Shown: positions 11,181-22,606 of the stretch, piece after piece
How the letters are laid out: each line of letters starts with the position of its first letter
How positions within the stretch are numbered: the stretch's first letter is position 1
From: Toxonevra muliebris
Lineage: Eukaryota; Arthropoda; Insecta; Diptera; Pallopteridae
Length of the DNA: 64,000 nt
Assembly: GCA_963691655.1 (NCBI GenBank)
Contig: OY829330.1
Span: 17,057,169-17,121,168, forward strand
Reading direction: 5' to 3'
Notes under the pieces: model-generated
The model's input: the letters and a program-made list of their open reading frames with translations, nothing else
What the model was told of the DNA's origin: nothing
Database searches by the model: none
Made by a program: the position numbers and the translations under genes

Positions 11181-13446
11181 CGATAGACACCATCTAAACA
11201 GTGTGGCTAGAAGTCAACTAAAACCACTAAAATTATCTAAAAATCACTTTATGACTCACTATGCAATTGTATTTTTTAAGTGATTGTGAAAAACGAAAAA
11301 CAGTAAGATTTAATTCTTTAGAAAAATTAAACTAAAACTAACTTATTGCGTCATTTATGCATTATTCTAATGACTCAACAAAATAACATTTAAGGGGGTG
11401 TCCTGAATTAGAAGGTTAAAAAGAAACATTTTTTCGTGATTTTTTTTAGAACGGAAAAAAAGAAATGAACCCATTGAACTTCAAGGTATATTTTTGTATA
11501 TATTCAAAGTGAATAAAAAAATTTTGACGACAGTAAAATAATAAATTACAACAGATTTATTAGTATTTTTCATGAGTATCTTGCCGCTGCAGTCTTCAAT
11601 CGGTGGGAAAGATGCAACTTGATTCTTGACTTGAAACAAATAAAGAAAAACAACTTTTAATTGTTCATATGTTTTTTTTTCTGGGTGAACCAAAAAAAGC
11701 AGAAAAAAAGTAAAATTGTTTTTAAGATAATTTTTCCTTATTCAAAAGAAAAAAGGTATAGCTTAAAAAAAAAAAAAATTTCGTGAATGTAAATAAATCT
11801 TATTGGCGCTGGTTTTAATCAAATGACGGTGAGTGTATATACATATATATAAATTAAAATACCAACTGCTTATTTTATTGCCCGCTATACAATTCATACT
11901 GCACAATTTTCTTTCTTATAAAAATTTTCGCTGTTTTCGTTACTTACTGTACATTCGTAAAATTATTACAACTACCACTAAAGTTGTTCATACATACTGT
12001 ACTGGACATAATTGTACAGCAGGTACAAAAATAAAACAGCAAGAAACAAAAGGAAATGAAATAAAACAAGGAAAGGGTATTACTAGCCACTTTACTACTA
12101 GCCCTGTCAACTTGCTACACACAGCCAAGCCATCTCTCCCTCCTTCATAATGACTAGTAAATGGCTAAGGAAAAACTACTGTCAACCTGCTACACTGACC
12201 ACAAGCGTTGAATTGTTGTTGTTGCTTTTGTTTTATACGATGTTGTTGTAAGGACATGCTGAGTATAAATACATATGTATTAATTTATACATATGTATGA
12301 ATGTATAAGTATGTGTGGGAAAACCAAATTCAACCAATTCAACACCATTAAACTTTATTTTTTTTCTATTAGAACATTTGAATAAAGCGCGCTTGGTCGC
12401 TGATCGTTCGGACTGTCTGTCGTTAAAATTTAATATAGGAACGTTTACAATTTTCAAACCACGATACGTACTATTTTTGTAAAGATATTAAAATATATTA
12501 ATAAATAAAAAAATGTTATGTTTAAAAAAAATTTAAGAAACATTAATAAACAAATAATTATAAATAACAAAAATAAAAGTAATAATTAAAAAAAAAAAAA
12601 AAAAATGAAGTGTATAAATGTGGGTTTATTATATATATATATATCAACGTATATATAACTATATGTATATATTGTGAAATTTTCAAAATGAAAGAACAAA
12701 AATTTTAAATTAAAATTCAAACGAAAACTACAGAAAGATTTAAAAACGAATAAAAATTTTTGTTAGAGCAGTGAAAAAATATATACCTAAAAATGTGAGA
12801 AAATCAATAGATCAATTAAAGCATTTTTTGCCCATACTTCTACCTTAAAGATTATATTCTAAAGAGGTTGCAATTCGCTTTCGCTCAGCAACATTTTACT
12901 GTTTATTCTTCAGAAACCACTTATGGGTTAACCGACCAAATCGGCCGACTCAGATCGAAAATAACATAAAACATCGAAGTTTTGATAAAAGGTAAAAAGA
13001 TGAAATTAATAACTGGAAACTGTAAAATTTTATATAGTGCCGGTTTGGTAATTAATCTACGATATAATAGATATGATTATGTAATTTCGGATGATGATGG
13101 TCAGGACTCGAATTTTGTTGATTTAATTAAATAACATTATATGGCTGGAGCTTAATTCTATGTCCAATTATAACGCATTTAAACTTTGTCAAGAAAGAAC
13201 TTTTGCAATCGAGCATAAACTTTTAAAGTCAACGTTTTTGTTTATGCAACAATTGTTTCAAATTACAATGGATTTCTCCTTTTATTTTTTAACAATTGCC
13301 AACATAAATAAAAACAAATGAATTGTAAAAACAAAAACCAAATCCAACTAATTTTTTTTGTCTTTCTTCTACATATACTTGACACCAGCGGTTGACGCTT
13401 TTATTGTTTACTCTCTCAAAAAAAGTCGGTGGCCGCTTTGGTTCTA
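11181..13446. other. Long AT-rich spacer with simple repeats
   Basis: Contains alternating TATATA and ACATATGTAT tracts (about 11840-11860, 12265-12310, 12630-12675), an A-run at about 12588-12606, and no coding signal that I can support. A 14-nt CTGTCAAC(T/C)TGCTACA phrase occurs twice (about 12104 and 12180). Confidence 0.5.
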
Positions 13447-13530
13447 TTTAAAGCATAAATCTCAATTTCGCAATTACAGTTGAGTTCAACATATGCAATT
13501 TCTAATTTTTTGATGAAATAAAAAAAAAGA
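13447..13530 (+). promoter_or_regulatory. Candidate TATA box and initiator of a small gene
   Basis: CTATTTAAAGC near 13444 is a TATA-like box and ACAGTTGAG about 30 bases later resembles an insect initiator. An A-rich leader then runs into ATG at 13530 with a good context (AAGATGG). Confidence 0.3.
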
Positions 13531-13740
13531 TGGCAAGCCAACAAAATCCGAGCCTTGATGATGATAATCAAAATAAGGATGATCGGATTATTATCACGTT
13601 TACCTCCCATACATGGGAAATTTATAAAATATTATAACTTGAAATCCATTGCAGATTTAAGCGAATTGCTTGAGAAATTTGTATCAAAAACTCCCAAAAA
13701 GAAGGGTACAGGGGGTGGTGGAGAGTTGATGCGAAAATAA
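13530..13740 (+). pseudogene. Candidate small gene, apparently broken by one frameshift
   Basis: From the ATG at 13530 the frame reads MASQQNPSLDDDNQNKDD for 35 residues and stops at 13637. In the next frame, without delay, IADLSELLEKFVSKTPKKKG follows and ends LMRK at a stop (13740). The two halves have protein-like composition (acidic start, amphipathic ADLSELLEKF helix, basic/glycine tail). One lost or gained base near 13625-13637 would link them into about 70 residues. No family recognised. Alternatives are an intron (a CATTGCAG acceptor-like site precedes the second part) or chance. Confidence 0.3.
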
Positions 13741-13812
13741 AAGTGTTTAACTTTCTATAGTTAAAAACTTTGTCTCAGATATTCAAAATGATATACTTAA
13801 CCACTTATACGA

Positions 13813-14115
13813 CACGAAAAACATTTCTGAGTTCTCACATAGTTTTTCTAGAGTTGTTTTCGATGCTGCTCACTAATCTACATACCATATATTTTGTTCG
13901 GGTCAGGTCAAACTTTTGTGATATCGATGATTTTTTAAAAAATGGTATATTTTTTGTGTTGTGTACAAGTTTTATGAGTTTTTCAACGTTTTCAACAAAA
14001 AAAACTTCTAAATAAATTTTTTTCAACCTAAATTTAAAAAAAAAAAATTCAAAATCATCATCAAAATCAACTCCAGAAAAACCATATGAGAACTCAAGAA
14101 CTCAGAAATGTTTTT
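13813..14115. repeat. Inverted repeat pair, ~55-bp arms
   Basis: AAAACATTTCTGAGTTCT at about 13819 followed by ATAGTTTTTCTAGAGTTG is matched on the other strand at about 14062-14113, giving a hairpin-capable 300-bp unit. The right arm overlaps the start of the LINE relic at 14086. Short opposing open frames inside are by-products. Confidence 0.65.
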
Positions 14116-14340
14116 AGGCCCATTTTGTTGCACAGTGTTATAGGGCTCGTTGCCGGCTTCCTTAGAAAATCGGTGTCAGAGAATTGGGCCTATGTCATGC
14201 ATGTCAAGAAGATAATGAAACTGCTGAACATTTCGGGCATGATGTGTATACTCAGACCCAACGACAGAGACGTGGAAGGGGGGATTTCCCCGGACCCAGA
14301 GTTGGACGTGGGGACCGAACAAGTCTAGACGCCCTAGAAC
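14086..14340 (+). pseudogene. Non-LTR retrotransposon ORF2 C-terminal relic
   Basis: Around 14150-14260 the plus strand encodes, across one frame change, a VAGFLRK-like turn and then LCHACQEDNETAEHF. This is the Cys-Cys-His knuckle that ends ORF2 in Jockey/LOA-type retrotransposons; the intact LOA-type copy here has the equivalent LPYNDFCRSCRNEEEEETIF. Only this tail piece is present. Confidence 0.5.
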
Positions 14341-14589
14341 TTTTTTGTTGAATATTAAATTCTTCAATCATAACCAATTTTTGTTTTGTTTTTATATATG
14401 AAAAAAAGAGATATTACTTTAAAATATGGTAGACATGTTTATTAATGTTTTTTTTTTTTTACACAGGCGATTTAGGGCCATACAATTTTTTTGAAAAAAA
14501 AACTCCAAAAATCGGTGGTTCAAGAATAATGAAGGGGCAGTTCAAGAATAATGCCTCATAGTTATCTCATTTTTAAGAACATATATACA

Positions 14590-15054
14590 AGGTGGGGCAA
14601 TAGTAATGCCATAATGTTACTTGGGTGCCATTTTGTTAGAAATTAAAAAAATGGTGTTGTGTTTGCAGGGAAAGTTTATTTGAAGGTGTAAAATTGATGA
14701 CATTAAGTTCTTAAAATGATATCTGCCAAATGACCACCTCCTGTGTTGATACAGATTAGTAGTCCTTTTACGGTATTTGGAATTGCGAGAATTCAAAAAT
14801 CCCCTAAGGAAGAAGTCTGATGCCGTCAGATCTGGCGATCTGGCCGGCCAGTTCAAATCGTCAAAACGGGAAATCACACGGCTCGGAAATCGGTGTTGCA
14901 AGATCTCTATCGTTGCCCGAGCTGTGTAAGTGGCTGTTCCATCCTTCTAGAAGCAATATTGCTGTAACGCTTACCAGTTACGGTGAAGCCATGCCGTCGG
15001 CGTCCTAAAAAAAAAACGGACAATAATTTTTTCACTGCAAATGTCGTACCAAAC
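14590..15054 (-). pseudogene. Tc1/mariner transposase relic, C-terminal part (left of hAT insertion)
   Basis: The minus strand encodes FPSRVISRFDDLNWPARSPD followed by LTASDFFLRGFL, the second catalytic aspartate neighbourhood (NWPARSPDLT..DFFLWG) of IS630/mariner-like transposases. Residues from 15010 down to 14930 precede it in other frames. The transposase is interrupted by the hAT element at 15055 and resumes at 16343. Multiple frameshifts. Confidence 0.7.
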
Positions 15055-16342
15055 CAGAGATGCCAACTCATTTTTTCTGTCTCCCCGATAGCCCTCGAGA
15101 AATTCCCCGATTTTCAATCAAATTCCCCGCACCGTATAATGGCGACATACACTTAAAGTTGGTCAAGGTTAATGTTATTTTAATGCGCTCCAGAACTGGT
15201 AGGTTAATAGGTTAAGGAACTTTCTGACTCCGGAATTCTTTTGACACATGGGGGATTTCGTCTCAGAGAAACCCTCTCTTAAAATCGATTGAGCTCAAAT
15301 GAATCCGGTGTACCGAGTTACTCGACGTTCATTTTGATAGATAAACACTTAAATGAAAATACATGGGCTTTCTTTTGACCCAAATAATAACAAAAAATGG
15401 TTCCTATTGTTCACGTTTTGAAAAAAAAGTCAAAACTATTTTTGATTTTAAAAAAAAATTTCGAAAGATTAAATAAAAAACGTGTTCGATAAAACTTTCC
15501 AAATGCAATAGGTGATTAGTTACATAGATCCAAAACAGGGGCTTTTTGAACAAAATATATAAATCCTACCGCCTTCAAACTTCGCGAATTTTGGCGGACA
15601 GCCAAATTAGTTTTTTCAAAAATTGGACTTTTTTCGAAAGTAGAACGTTGCAAATTGAGGAAAAAATTTACCAAACTTTTTTTTTATTATGTACTGGGGC
15701 CATTGTTGTATAGAAAAACATATTTAAATTTTAGACCGTACGTGCCAATGGCAAAAACCTTGTTTTGAGAAGAACGGGTTCAAAGTTTTGTCTATCGGCT
15801 TTTAAATATATCGACGAATCCCAACGGACCTTCCTCCCGCCCAATACTACCGGGAGGTGCATCTGCATAACGCACAGATCGGTGACCAATACAATCGCAG
15901 TCCGGAATTAAAAATCAAGAGGTGCTGGACGAAGGCATAGCTAAGCCTTTCTGAACAGCCGAAAGTGATGCCGAAGCGCTGCGCGACTGTTTTGGACTGA
16001 CACTCGCCGCTATAATCGTCTATATCTACGAAAGCACTTCGAGTTTCTCTCTGAAATTTTTACAAACTACTTTTGAAATATAATACTTTCAAATTTCTCG
16101 AAACTAAGAAAGAGCAAGGCCCTCTTAAGAAGAGATGAAGATTATAAGACCCAAAATATGTAGTGTTGGAAAAGTTAAACGATTTACATTACATAAAATT
16201 TGACAAAAAATATTCTACAGACTTTATTGACTAAAAGCTGAGCGGTTTCAAATTCCTCGCAATAAACAGCTCATTCCCCGATTCCCCGTACTAAGTAAAA
16301 TTCCCCACAAATCGGGGAATTCCCCGCAAGTTGGCATCGCTG
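15055..16342. mobile_element. Non-autonomous hAT element (1288 bp) with 8-bp TSD
   Basis: TIRs are CAGAGATGCCAACT (left) and, reversed, CAGCGATGCCAACT (right), 13 of 14 matching. The 8-bp TACCAAAC flanks it exactly on both sides (15047-15054 and 16343-16350), as expected of hAT transposition. Clusters of TTCCCCG lie just inside both ends (about 15081-15130 and 16273-16326) and look like subterminal transposase-binding repeats. No long open frame. A related internal fragment lies at 1575-1885. Confidence 0.9.
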
Positions 16343-16600
16343 TACCAAACATTTACTTTGTTGGGATGCAATGGCTCTCCGTGCATTTCATTTTCAGCAG
16401 GCAGCAATTGGTGAACGGTTTACACTTTTTATGGGAACATCTTCAGGTCTCGGCCACAGCAGCGATATTCTCGGACGAGCAATACGCGGCCGGCCACTTC
16501 TTGCGACATCGCTAGTTGACCCAAACGAAACGCCCCGCCAAACTCTTAATTGTTCGCTCACATGGTACAGGATGGCGAGGTAAACGACGACGAAATTCAC
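16343..16600 (-). pseudogene. Tc1/mariner transposase relic, N-terminal part (right of hAT insertion)
   Basis: Continuation of the transposase at 14590-15054. The minus strand reads VSEQLRVWRGVSFGSTSDVA and other coding-like pieces. Because the hAT target duplication joins the two halves directly, they belonged to one element. Fragments are in several frames; the exact N-terminus was not found. Confidence 0.5.
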
Positions 16601-16715
16601 GCAGCGTTAAACAAATAGACTGGAAATCGGAAATAAGCAGTAACAATAATTTCGCATTCTTCGAGCGTGTGTTCCTATGCTTGTTCTATCTTTATCTCTA
16701 TCTGTCTACAAGATA

Positions 16716-17666
16716 AATGTCAAAATCGCGATAATTCGTACTCCGTTAATTCGAAAATCTCAATAATTCGTAACAAACTGTTGGTCCCTTGAAAAAATCG
16801 CTTTAATTTGTAAAAATTCCAAACATTTTGGTCCCTTCGCTAATTCGTATTTTTTTCAATACAAGATCTGCTTAACCTCTTATTAATCAAAATTGGTTGT
16901 TGACAACATTTTATAATTCGTAATGCAAAGTAACGATGCGAATACGTAACTGTAAATTCGGCATCGAAGGAACCGTTTTATCGTATTACTCGTAATCTCA
17001 TCGTATTACTCATTAGTAATCGTTGGATGCTTTCTCTTCCTTGCAAAATCAATTTTGCATACAGATGATCGCGTACTCTATGCTGAGTATGAAAATATCG
17101 TCAAATTGAAACCAATACTAATTTACAGTCACAGCTTTTCCTTACTTAATTAAATTTCCTAAATAAATAAATTATTTCACTTTTGGATTCACATTAAAAT
17201 CAATAAAATGTTCTATTTTCAAATCAATTTAATTTTTGTAAATAAATGAATTATTTCCTATTTTATTACCACGTTTATATGAACTCATTTTCAATGGTGT
17301 CTGTCTGTCTGTTCGGTACAAATTTTGCAATCGATTTTAAACTAACTTCCCGATGAGCTAGAGACTTGAAATTTTAAGTCAGTTTTAAAAACGTGGTATA
17401 TTAAACATTTTTTTTTTATTTAAATTTTTGTATTTACATCAAAATCAATCAAATTTTTTTTTTTTTCAATTAATTTGATTTTGCTAATAAAAGAATTTTT
17501 AAGTGCATTCATTGGAAAAATCAGTTAATTTTCATTAGCTAAGTATTTGTATGGAATCTAACCACTTTCAATTTAAATTCAAAACAAAAAAAAATCGGAT
17601 AAATAGAAATCTTGTTAAATCGAAAACCTTTGTCCCTTGCGATTACGAATTATCGGGATTCCACTG
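16716..17666. mobile_element. pogo/Tigger-like non-autonomous element
   Basis: The right end, read inwards, is CAGTGGAATCCCGATAATTC, a pogo/Tigger-type terminus, followed outside by TA (17667-17668). The left end has the matching CGCGATAATTCGTA at about 16727 with decayed outer bases next to a TA. Interior DNA has further AATTCG(T/A)A motifs and no intact transposase. Confidence 0.6.
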
Positions 17667-17887
17667 TATTTTGAATTTTAGTATGAAGTTTTTACAGTAT
17701 ATTTTTAATATATTGTACTTTCGAAATACGTAATAAAAGAAATCGATTTTTTGAAACTCGAACACCAGACTACACTACTTAAAATCATACTGTAAGTCAA
17801 GAGTGAACAGACTGCGATAAAATGTAGATTGATTTTTATGAATCCAAATCTCTCAACGGTTACCAATAACATGCACTAGGCCGACTT

Positions 17888-18311
17888 AATAATACTACCA
17901 AGACTTTTCGCTACTTTAGGTCAAAGTCTGAAATGGAGTTCATATATATAAAACCGCTTAACTCATAAACCACAAGGATTTTCGTGTTGGTGTTTTCGGC
18001 AAAGGTGTTTCACTAAAATAGGCTTATAATATAGCAGAGCATTGTGGTAGCAAAAAGTTAATGCAGGGTGTGGAATTTGAGACTAAACGCATTAAACTGT
18101 AGGGTTTTTACCATATATTTTAAATCGTAAGGGTAATTCGTTCTAGTTTGAACAATGAAAATGTTCTTATTTTATCTGGCTACAATTTTGCTGAACATAG
18201 TAACCTAGTATTGAGAATAATATACATTGAATGACTCACAAAATTGATTAAGAACCATGCAGGGTTGAAAAAATCTACCTAAAGTAGCGAAACGCCTTGG
18301 CAGTATTATTT
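17888..18311. mobile_element. Short TIR element (about 420 bp)
   Basis: AATAATACTACCAAGACTTT at 17888 and its inverted form at about 18275-18309 give about 34-bp TIRs (ending CGCTACTTTAGGT) with three or four differences. No coding capacity and no assigned superfamily. Confidence 0.7.
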
Positions 18312-18384
18312 ATTTTATTTTTTTATTTACTGTTTTCAACATCCTAATACAACAAGGCTAAAAAATATCTTATAATTTATAGTA

Positions 18385-19219
18385 CAGTGCACGCCCTGAA
18401 TTCTCAAGTAGTTTGTTCTTGTGCTACTTCAGAATTCCGAATTTTTAAAATTTCTGGACGGTTTTTAAAATCAACGTTTTTTTTAAAGAATAGCACCTTT
18501 TTTTATGCTACATAGCTGTTGTCGATTTACATAATTATAGTCGTAAAATATTTAAGAAATACATACATATATATTTAACATACATTTATTCCTTTCACAT
18601 AAATGTAACTACGTTGTACACAATAGCAATACTCAGAAAACTTAAGTCAAATCATAAGATTTTAGGAAGTTGCATACAAATCAAAAATTACTTAACCCTT
18701 TGACTCCGTATTTTTTTCCAGCGAGAAAAAAATGTTTTGTTCAGTTTTGTGTTTCATGGGGACACTGTAATGCAACAAAACTAAAAAAATCACAAAGTGT
18801 TCCAAGGATGATGTAGTTGCAATGTCCGCATTTGTGGCCAAACGTAGTCACCTTCAGTAGAAGTAATTGAGCAAATTTGAACATCCGTTTCTTTTTATTT
18901 AGATCCTTTTATAAAATAATTTACATGAAACTTTTGGTAATACATAAAAATATTATATGGAGGAAAAAAAACAAACCAGCCAAAAAATGTTATGTTTTCC
19001 ACACAACAAACAAATGACCGAAAATTTATTAATACGGCTAAAAATTCCCTCCAATTTTTAACTTTGAACGAGAGAAAAGTGAAGAAAGAAGTTCTTAGAA
19101 AAGAGTTTGCAAGAAAAATTGTCTACAGTTCTGAGTATGCACGCAACTGCGTACACTAAGAGTCAAAGGGTTAAGTTTTCTGGACAATTTAGATTTCCGA
19201 ACTTTCCGAGCGTGCACTG
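18385..19219. mobile_element. TA-flanked MITE (pogo/mariner type) containing a nested piggyBac MITE
   Basis: Left end CAGTGCACGCCC and reversed right end CAGTGCACGCTC, flanked by TA at 18383-18384 and 19220-19221. GGAC- and TTCCGAA-like motifs sit near both ends. Subtracting the nested insertion at 18696-19170 and its TTAA leaves about 356 bp. Confidence 0.75.
18696..19170. mobile_element. piggyBac-type MITE (475 bp) with TTAA duplication
   Basis: TTAA at 18692-18695 and 19171-19174 flank identical 11-bp TIRs CCCTTTGACTC. TTAA targets and CCC-starting TIRs are diagnostic of piggyBac. It lies inside the TA-flanked MITE. The relic at 27164 starts TTAACCTTGTGACTGTCC, a related terminus. Confidence 0.85.
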
Positions 19220-19594
19220 TAATTTTTTTCCCCCGATTTGTTACTGATTTTATTTTTGAATGAATTAAAATCATTTTCAAAGAAAATTTTTCTTGTCCAC
19301 ATTAATTTGCACAAGAGTTTAATTTTCTCCCCGTTCTCCAATACATTCTTTAATATAAAAATATACAACAGCACACATATTCTGTCATAGCCAATGGGGA
19401 GCACATAATGACGTTGACTATAACCAATCAAATCGTTAGGTGTGCCCAAAAAAATTTGCAAAAACCAACCATAATCATTCATTTGGGGATGAAAATATGT
19501 ATGTGTGTGTGAGATAAGCTAAGAACATACCCAAACTTCTTAGGGAAAGTCCCCCCTTCCGGAAAAAATTAAACCCCCATCCACACCCATATAC

Positions 19595-20821
19595 CCAGAG
19601 AAATACTTACTTGGTTCGAAGAAAAACGGCTATAAAATTGAGGAAAAATGGGAATGATTTGGCGCCATAGAAACGGTTTCCTCATTTAGATATATAAAAT
19701 TTCTTTGAGTTGAGGAAATATTTTTCAAATATGAGAAATTGTATATAATTTAGGTAAAATTTTCCTCAGTTTGAGGAATATTTTTCCATAGATTCAAGTC
19801 AATTTATTTTTTGGAAAAGAAATCCTCAATTTATGGAATATTTTCTACAATATTGTTTTAATTAAAAGGCATAGAAATCATGTTTTTTTTACTTGTATTC
19901 ATTTATTATTTTATTTTTAATAAAAATTAAGGTTTACATTCATACGTATTTTTACAAACACTACAGGCATCGTCGCCTTGAAATGATCAAAAGATCTTTA
20001 TGGCCACCAAAAAATTATAAATTGAACTTTATTGAAATTTATATCTTATGAATATATTTTATTTTTTTCACAATATAATATCAATAGCCACAAACCACTT
20101 CGCTTGAAATAGAGACGCCGACTTAAAAATTCAAAAGAAAAACAAAGCATACGCGATTATCTGCTAAGGCCAAAAGAGTAAACCTAGTTTTTCGTATGTA
20201 CAATAATTTTGTATGGAGAACATTTTTGGTATATTCGTCTCTTTCTTACATTTTATTTTTTTATGCAAAAATAGTATGTAAGTTTAATTACCTTATTTTA
20301 TTTTAAATAAGGTAATTTGTTCTTTTATGGTATTTTGATACTTTTGTTTTGCAGCCAAATGGTGCTTGAATTTTTATATGCTGGTGCGACTAAATTTTGG
20401 AAAAAACAGGTTTATGGAAACGTCCATTGTTCCATGCGCATTTATGTTAACAATAGACCAAGTAATTGTTGAGACGCGTTGTAAGGACTATGTTTTAGAA
20501 AAAAATTATATTTGAAGATGCCAATTTACCACACCCAAATTTTCTTGTGTTTTATTTACTTTTTATCTTACTTTTCTTTAATTTTAGTTTTAACAATTTC
20601 ATTGAAACTTGGGATTTGATTTCAATTGGTGGGCAGCACCGCAATTAAATTTCCAAAAAATGAAGAAAAAACTTACTTCAAAATGAACACTATGGTTGCA
20701 TGAAAGGAGCATATTTTTCTTCATTTTGAGGAAAATTTACATAAACGAGAGAAATTTTCGTGGATTTAAATTGAGGAAACTTTTTCTTTGTTCTAGAGAT
20801 GGGTTTTTTTTCTTGGTGTAG
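19595..20821. mobile_element. Candidate TIR element rich in TGAGGAA motifs
   Basis: TTGAGGAA-type motifs with following TATTTTTC occur near 19638, 19700, 19760 and 19830 on the left and near 20738 and 20774 on the right. The outer edges TACCCAGAGAAA (left) and, reversed, TACACCAAGAAAA (right) are weakly similar. The core is AT-rich and non-coding. Superfamily not assigned. Confidence 0.4.
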
Positions 20822-21508
20822 GTAAGCATTTTTTCGTTATTCGAAAATGTACTATAATTTTTTATATTGTGGGACAAATGATCAACGGTGTTTTCCCCCC
20901 GCTTTTGAATTACGATTGCGGCCCAGTAGTAATTTCACGGTACATTTTTAAAAAAGATTTAAAATTTATTACCACAACAAATTCGACATTATTTTTGATT
21001 TTATCAACTTTTCGGACACCAAAGTTTTAGACTTGAAGGTTCTTGTTACATGAATTTAACTTTCTAATAAGTTCTAGAAGTCCTAGAATCGCTCAATCGC
21101 AAATGGCAAGCAGCTAAACGAGCTGCCGAGAATTTCCGTTGAGGAAAAAAATCATAATAAAATTTGTCTTTCTTTTATTTGTAGGTATACATTCTTGGTT
21201 TTCAATTCATTCAATTTTTGGTTTAATTCAAATAACAGTTTCGATCTAATGTGAGATGGAAATTGAGTTATATGCACCATAACATTGCCGACGGTAGCTA
21301 CACGACTACATCTCTCAAATTATAAAAACAACATGTTCTTATGGAGACGATTATTTTGGTGACGACACGACCATCGACCAAAATTGTGGCTGTAGCCAAT
21401 TTCAAATCTATTTCTAATTTGCTTTTGTTGCCTTGGCTGTGTTTGCTGCAGGTTAAGCCGCTTCCATTGTGTTTAGTAGCTGACTGACTACACGGCGACA
21501 GTTTTAGC
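20822..21508. other. Spacer, nothing recognised
   Basis: No transposon terminus or coding signal identified. Confidence 0.4.
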
Positions 21509-21772
21509 CTACAGAATTTCGTAGCAGTGTGTTCGTGTAGCTGCTGTTATCAATGTGTATGGACCAATACACCACTCAACAGGCTGCAATGAACAATGTT
21601 TGTCCTCTTCTTCGTAAGTTAATGTCCGGTTGTAGTTAGTGATCAGCTTTACTGCTGTTTCACCAGCATCGTTCACTACAGATATACAACCTTGATCAAA
21701 AAGCTCCCGGAATAACCACCGTGTGGCGCTCCCATTGTTCCGATTTGAGTTCTGTTCGTTAAGTTGGTACAT
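21509..21772 (-). CDS. 87-residue open frame divergent from the mariner copy, function unknown
   Basis: The frame starts MYQLNEQNSNRNNGSATRWL, continues FRELFDQGCISVVNDAGETA and contains LQPVEWCIGPYTLITAATRT. Composition is protein-like and less AT-rich than the surroundings. Its first ~35 residues overlap DNA shared with the other mariner copy (about 440-540), where the frame is broken. It is therefore more likely part of a repeat than a host gene. No family recognised. Confidence 0.3.
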   Translation of the reverse strand: MYQLNEQNSNRNNGSATRWLFRELFDQGCISVVNDAGETAVKLITNYNRTLTYEEEDKHCSLQPVEWCIGPYTLITAATRTHCYEIL

Positions 21773-21877
21773 CTGTTGTTGATATTTCCTCTAAATCTTA
21801 GCGTCATAGCTTGACATTTACGTAGCCAAGAGTACATCAATCTCTGTGTGTGTTGGCGATTTTTTACAATTTTAAAA

Positions 21878-22271
21878 ATGGATTTAAATTTGCAACAACG
21901 AACTTGTATTAAATTTTGCGTAAAAAACGGATTTAATGGTGCGCGAACGTTGGAAATGTTGGAACGATTCTCTGAAGAAAACGGTCGTATACCAGTGACA
22001 CGAGCGGTTCAAAAGTGGTCGTGAGTCAATCGAAGATGATGAACGCAGTGGCAGACCATCTACATCGAAAACCGCCGAAAACATTGATAAAGTAAAAGAA
22101 ATTTTGGTCAATAACCGCAAATTAACCATCAGAGAGTATTATTTGGGGGTTATGAGGCGTTTGCGTGAAGCGATTCGCCGAAACAGACCAGAATTGTGGA
22201 CAGAAAACTCGTGGATTTTGCACCATGATAACGCACCGTCGCACAGTGCCATCATTATTCGTAATTTTTAG
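21878..22271 (+). pseudogene. Internally deleted mariner transposase (second copy)
   Basis: The N-terminus matches the copy at the left edge (MDLNLQQRTCIKFC). It has lesions around 21963-22016: a frame change near LERFSEE and a TGA where the other copy has Trp of YQWHER. After LTIREYY a deletion removes most of the catalytic domain. The sequence resumes at RRLREAIRRNRPELWTENSW and HHDNAPSH, the second catalytic aspartate motif, stopping soon after at 22271. Non-functional; could be mobilised only in trans. The 5' flank (about 21690-21877) is shared with the first copy. Confidence 0.8.
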
Positions 22272-22606
22272 ACGAAAAATGCAACAAATTCCATCTAACA
22301 GGAAGTATGACAGTCAAAGGAAGTATGACAGTATTCCCAGCCATTAAGCCTGTATGAACAATTTTAAATAAATTTTTTCCAAAAATCCTCTAAAACAGAG
22401 GTACAGATAGCAGGTGGAGGGTTGGTGTGGAGAGAAAAAATTTTTATCTTTTTGTAATACACAATTTTGCCTCAGATGCCAAAGTTTCAAGACCTTAAAA
22501 TAATATACTTATCTACCAATATCAATTATAAATGCTATGATTTATGCAAAAGAAATAAAATAAAGAAGTAAAGCAAAAATATATTCCGTCGCATGTGCAA
22601 ATGTAT
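22272..22606. other. Spacer 3' of mariner relic
   Basis: A 16-bp GGAAGTATGACAGT phrase is repeated twice at 22301-22332. Nothing else recognised. Confidence 0.4.

Noticed and set aside
13770..14026. Overlapping plus and minus frames of 63-81 residues
   Set aside because: AT-rich, mutually antisense, inside an inverted-repeat unit; no motif.
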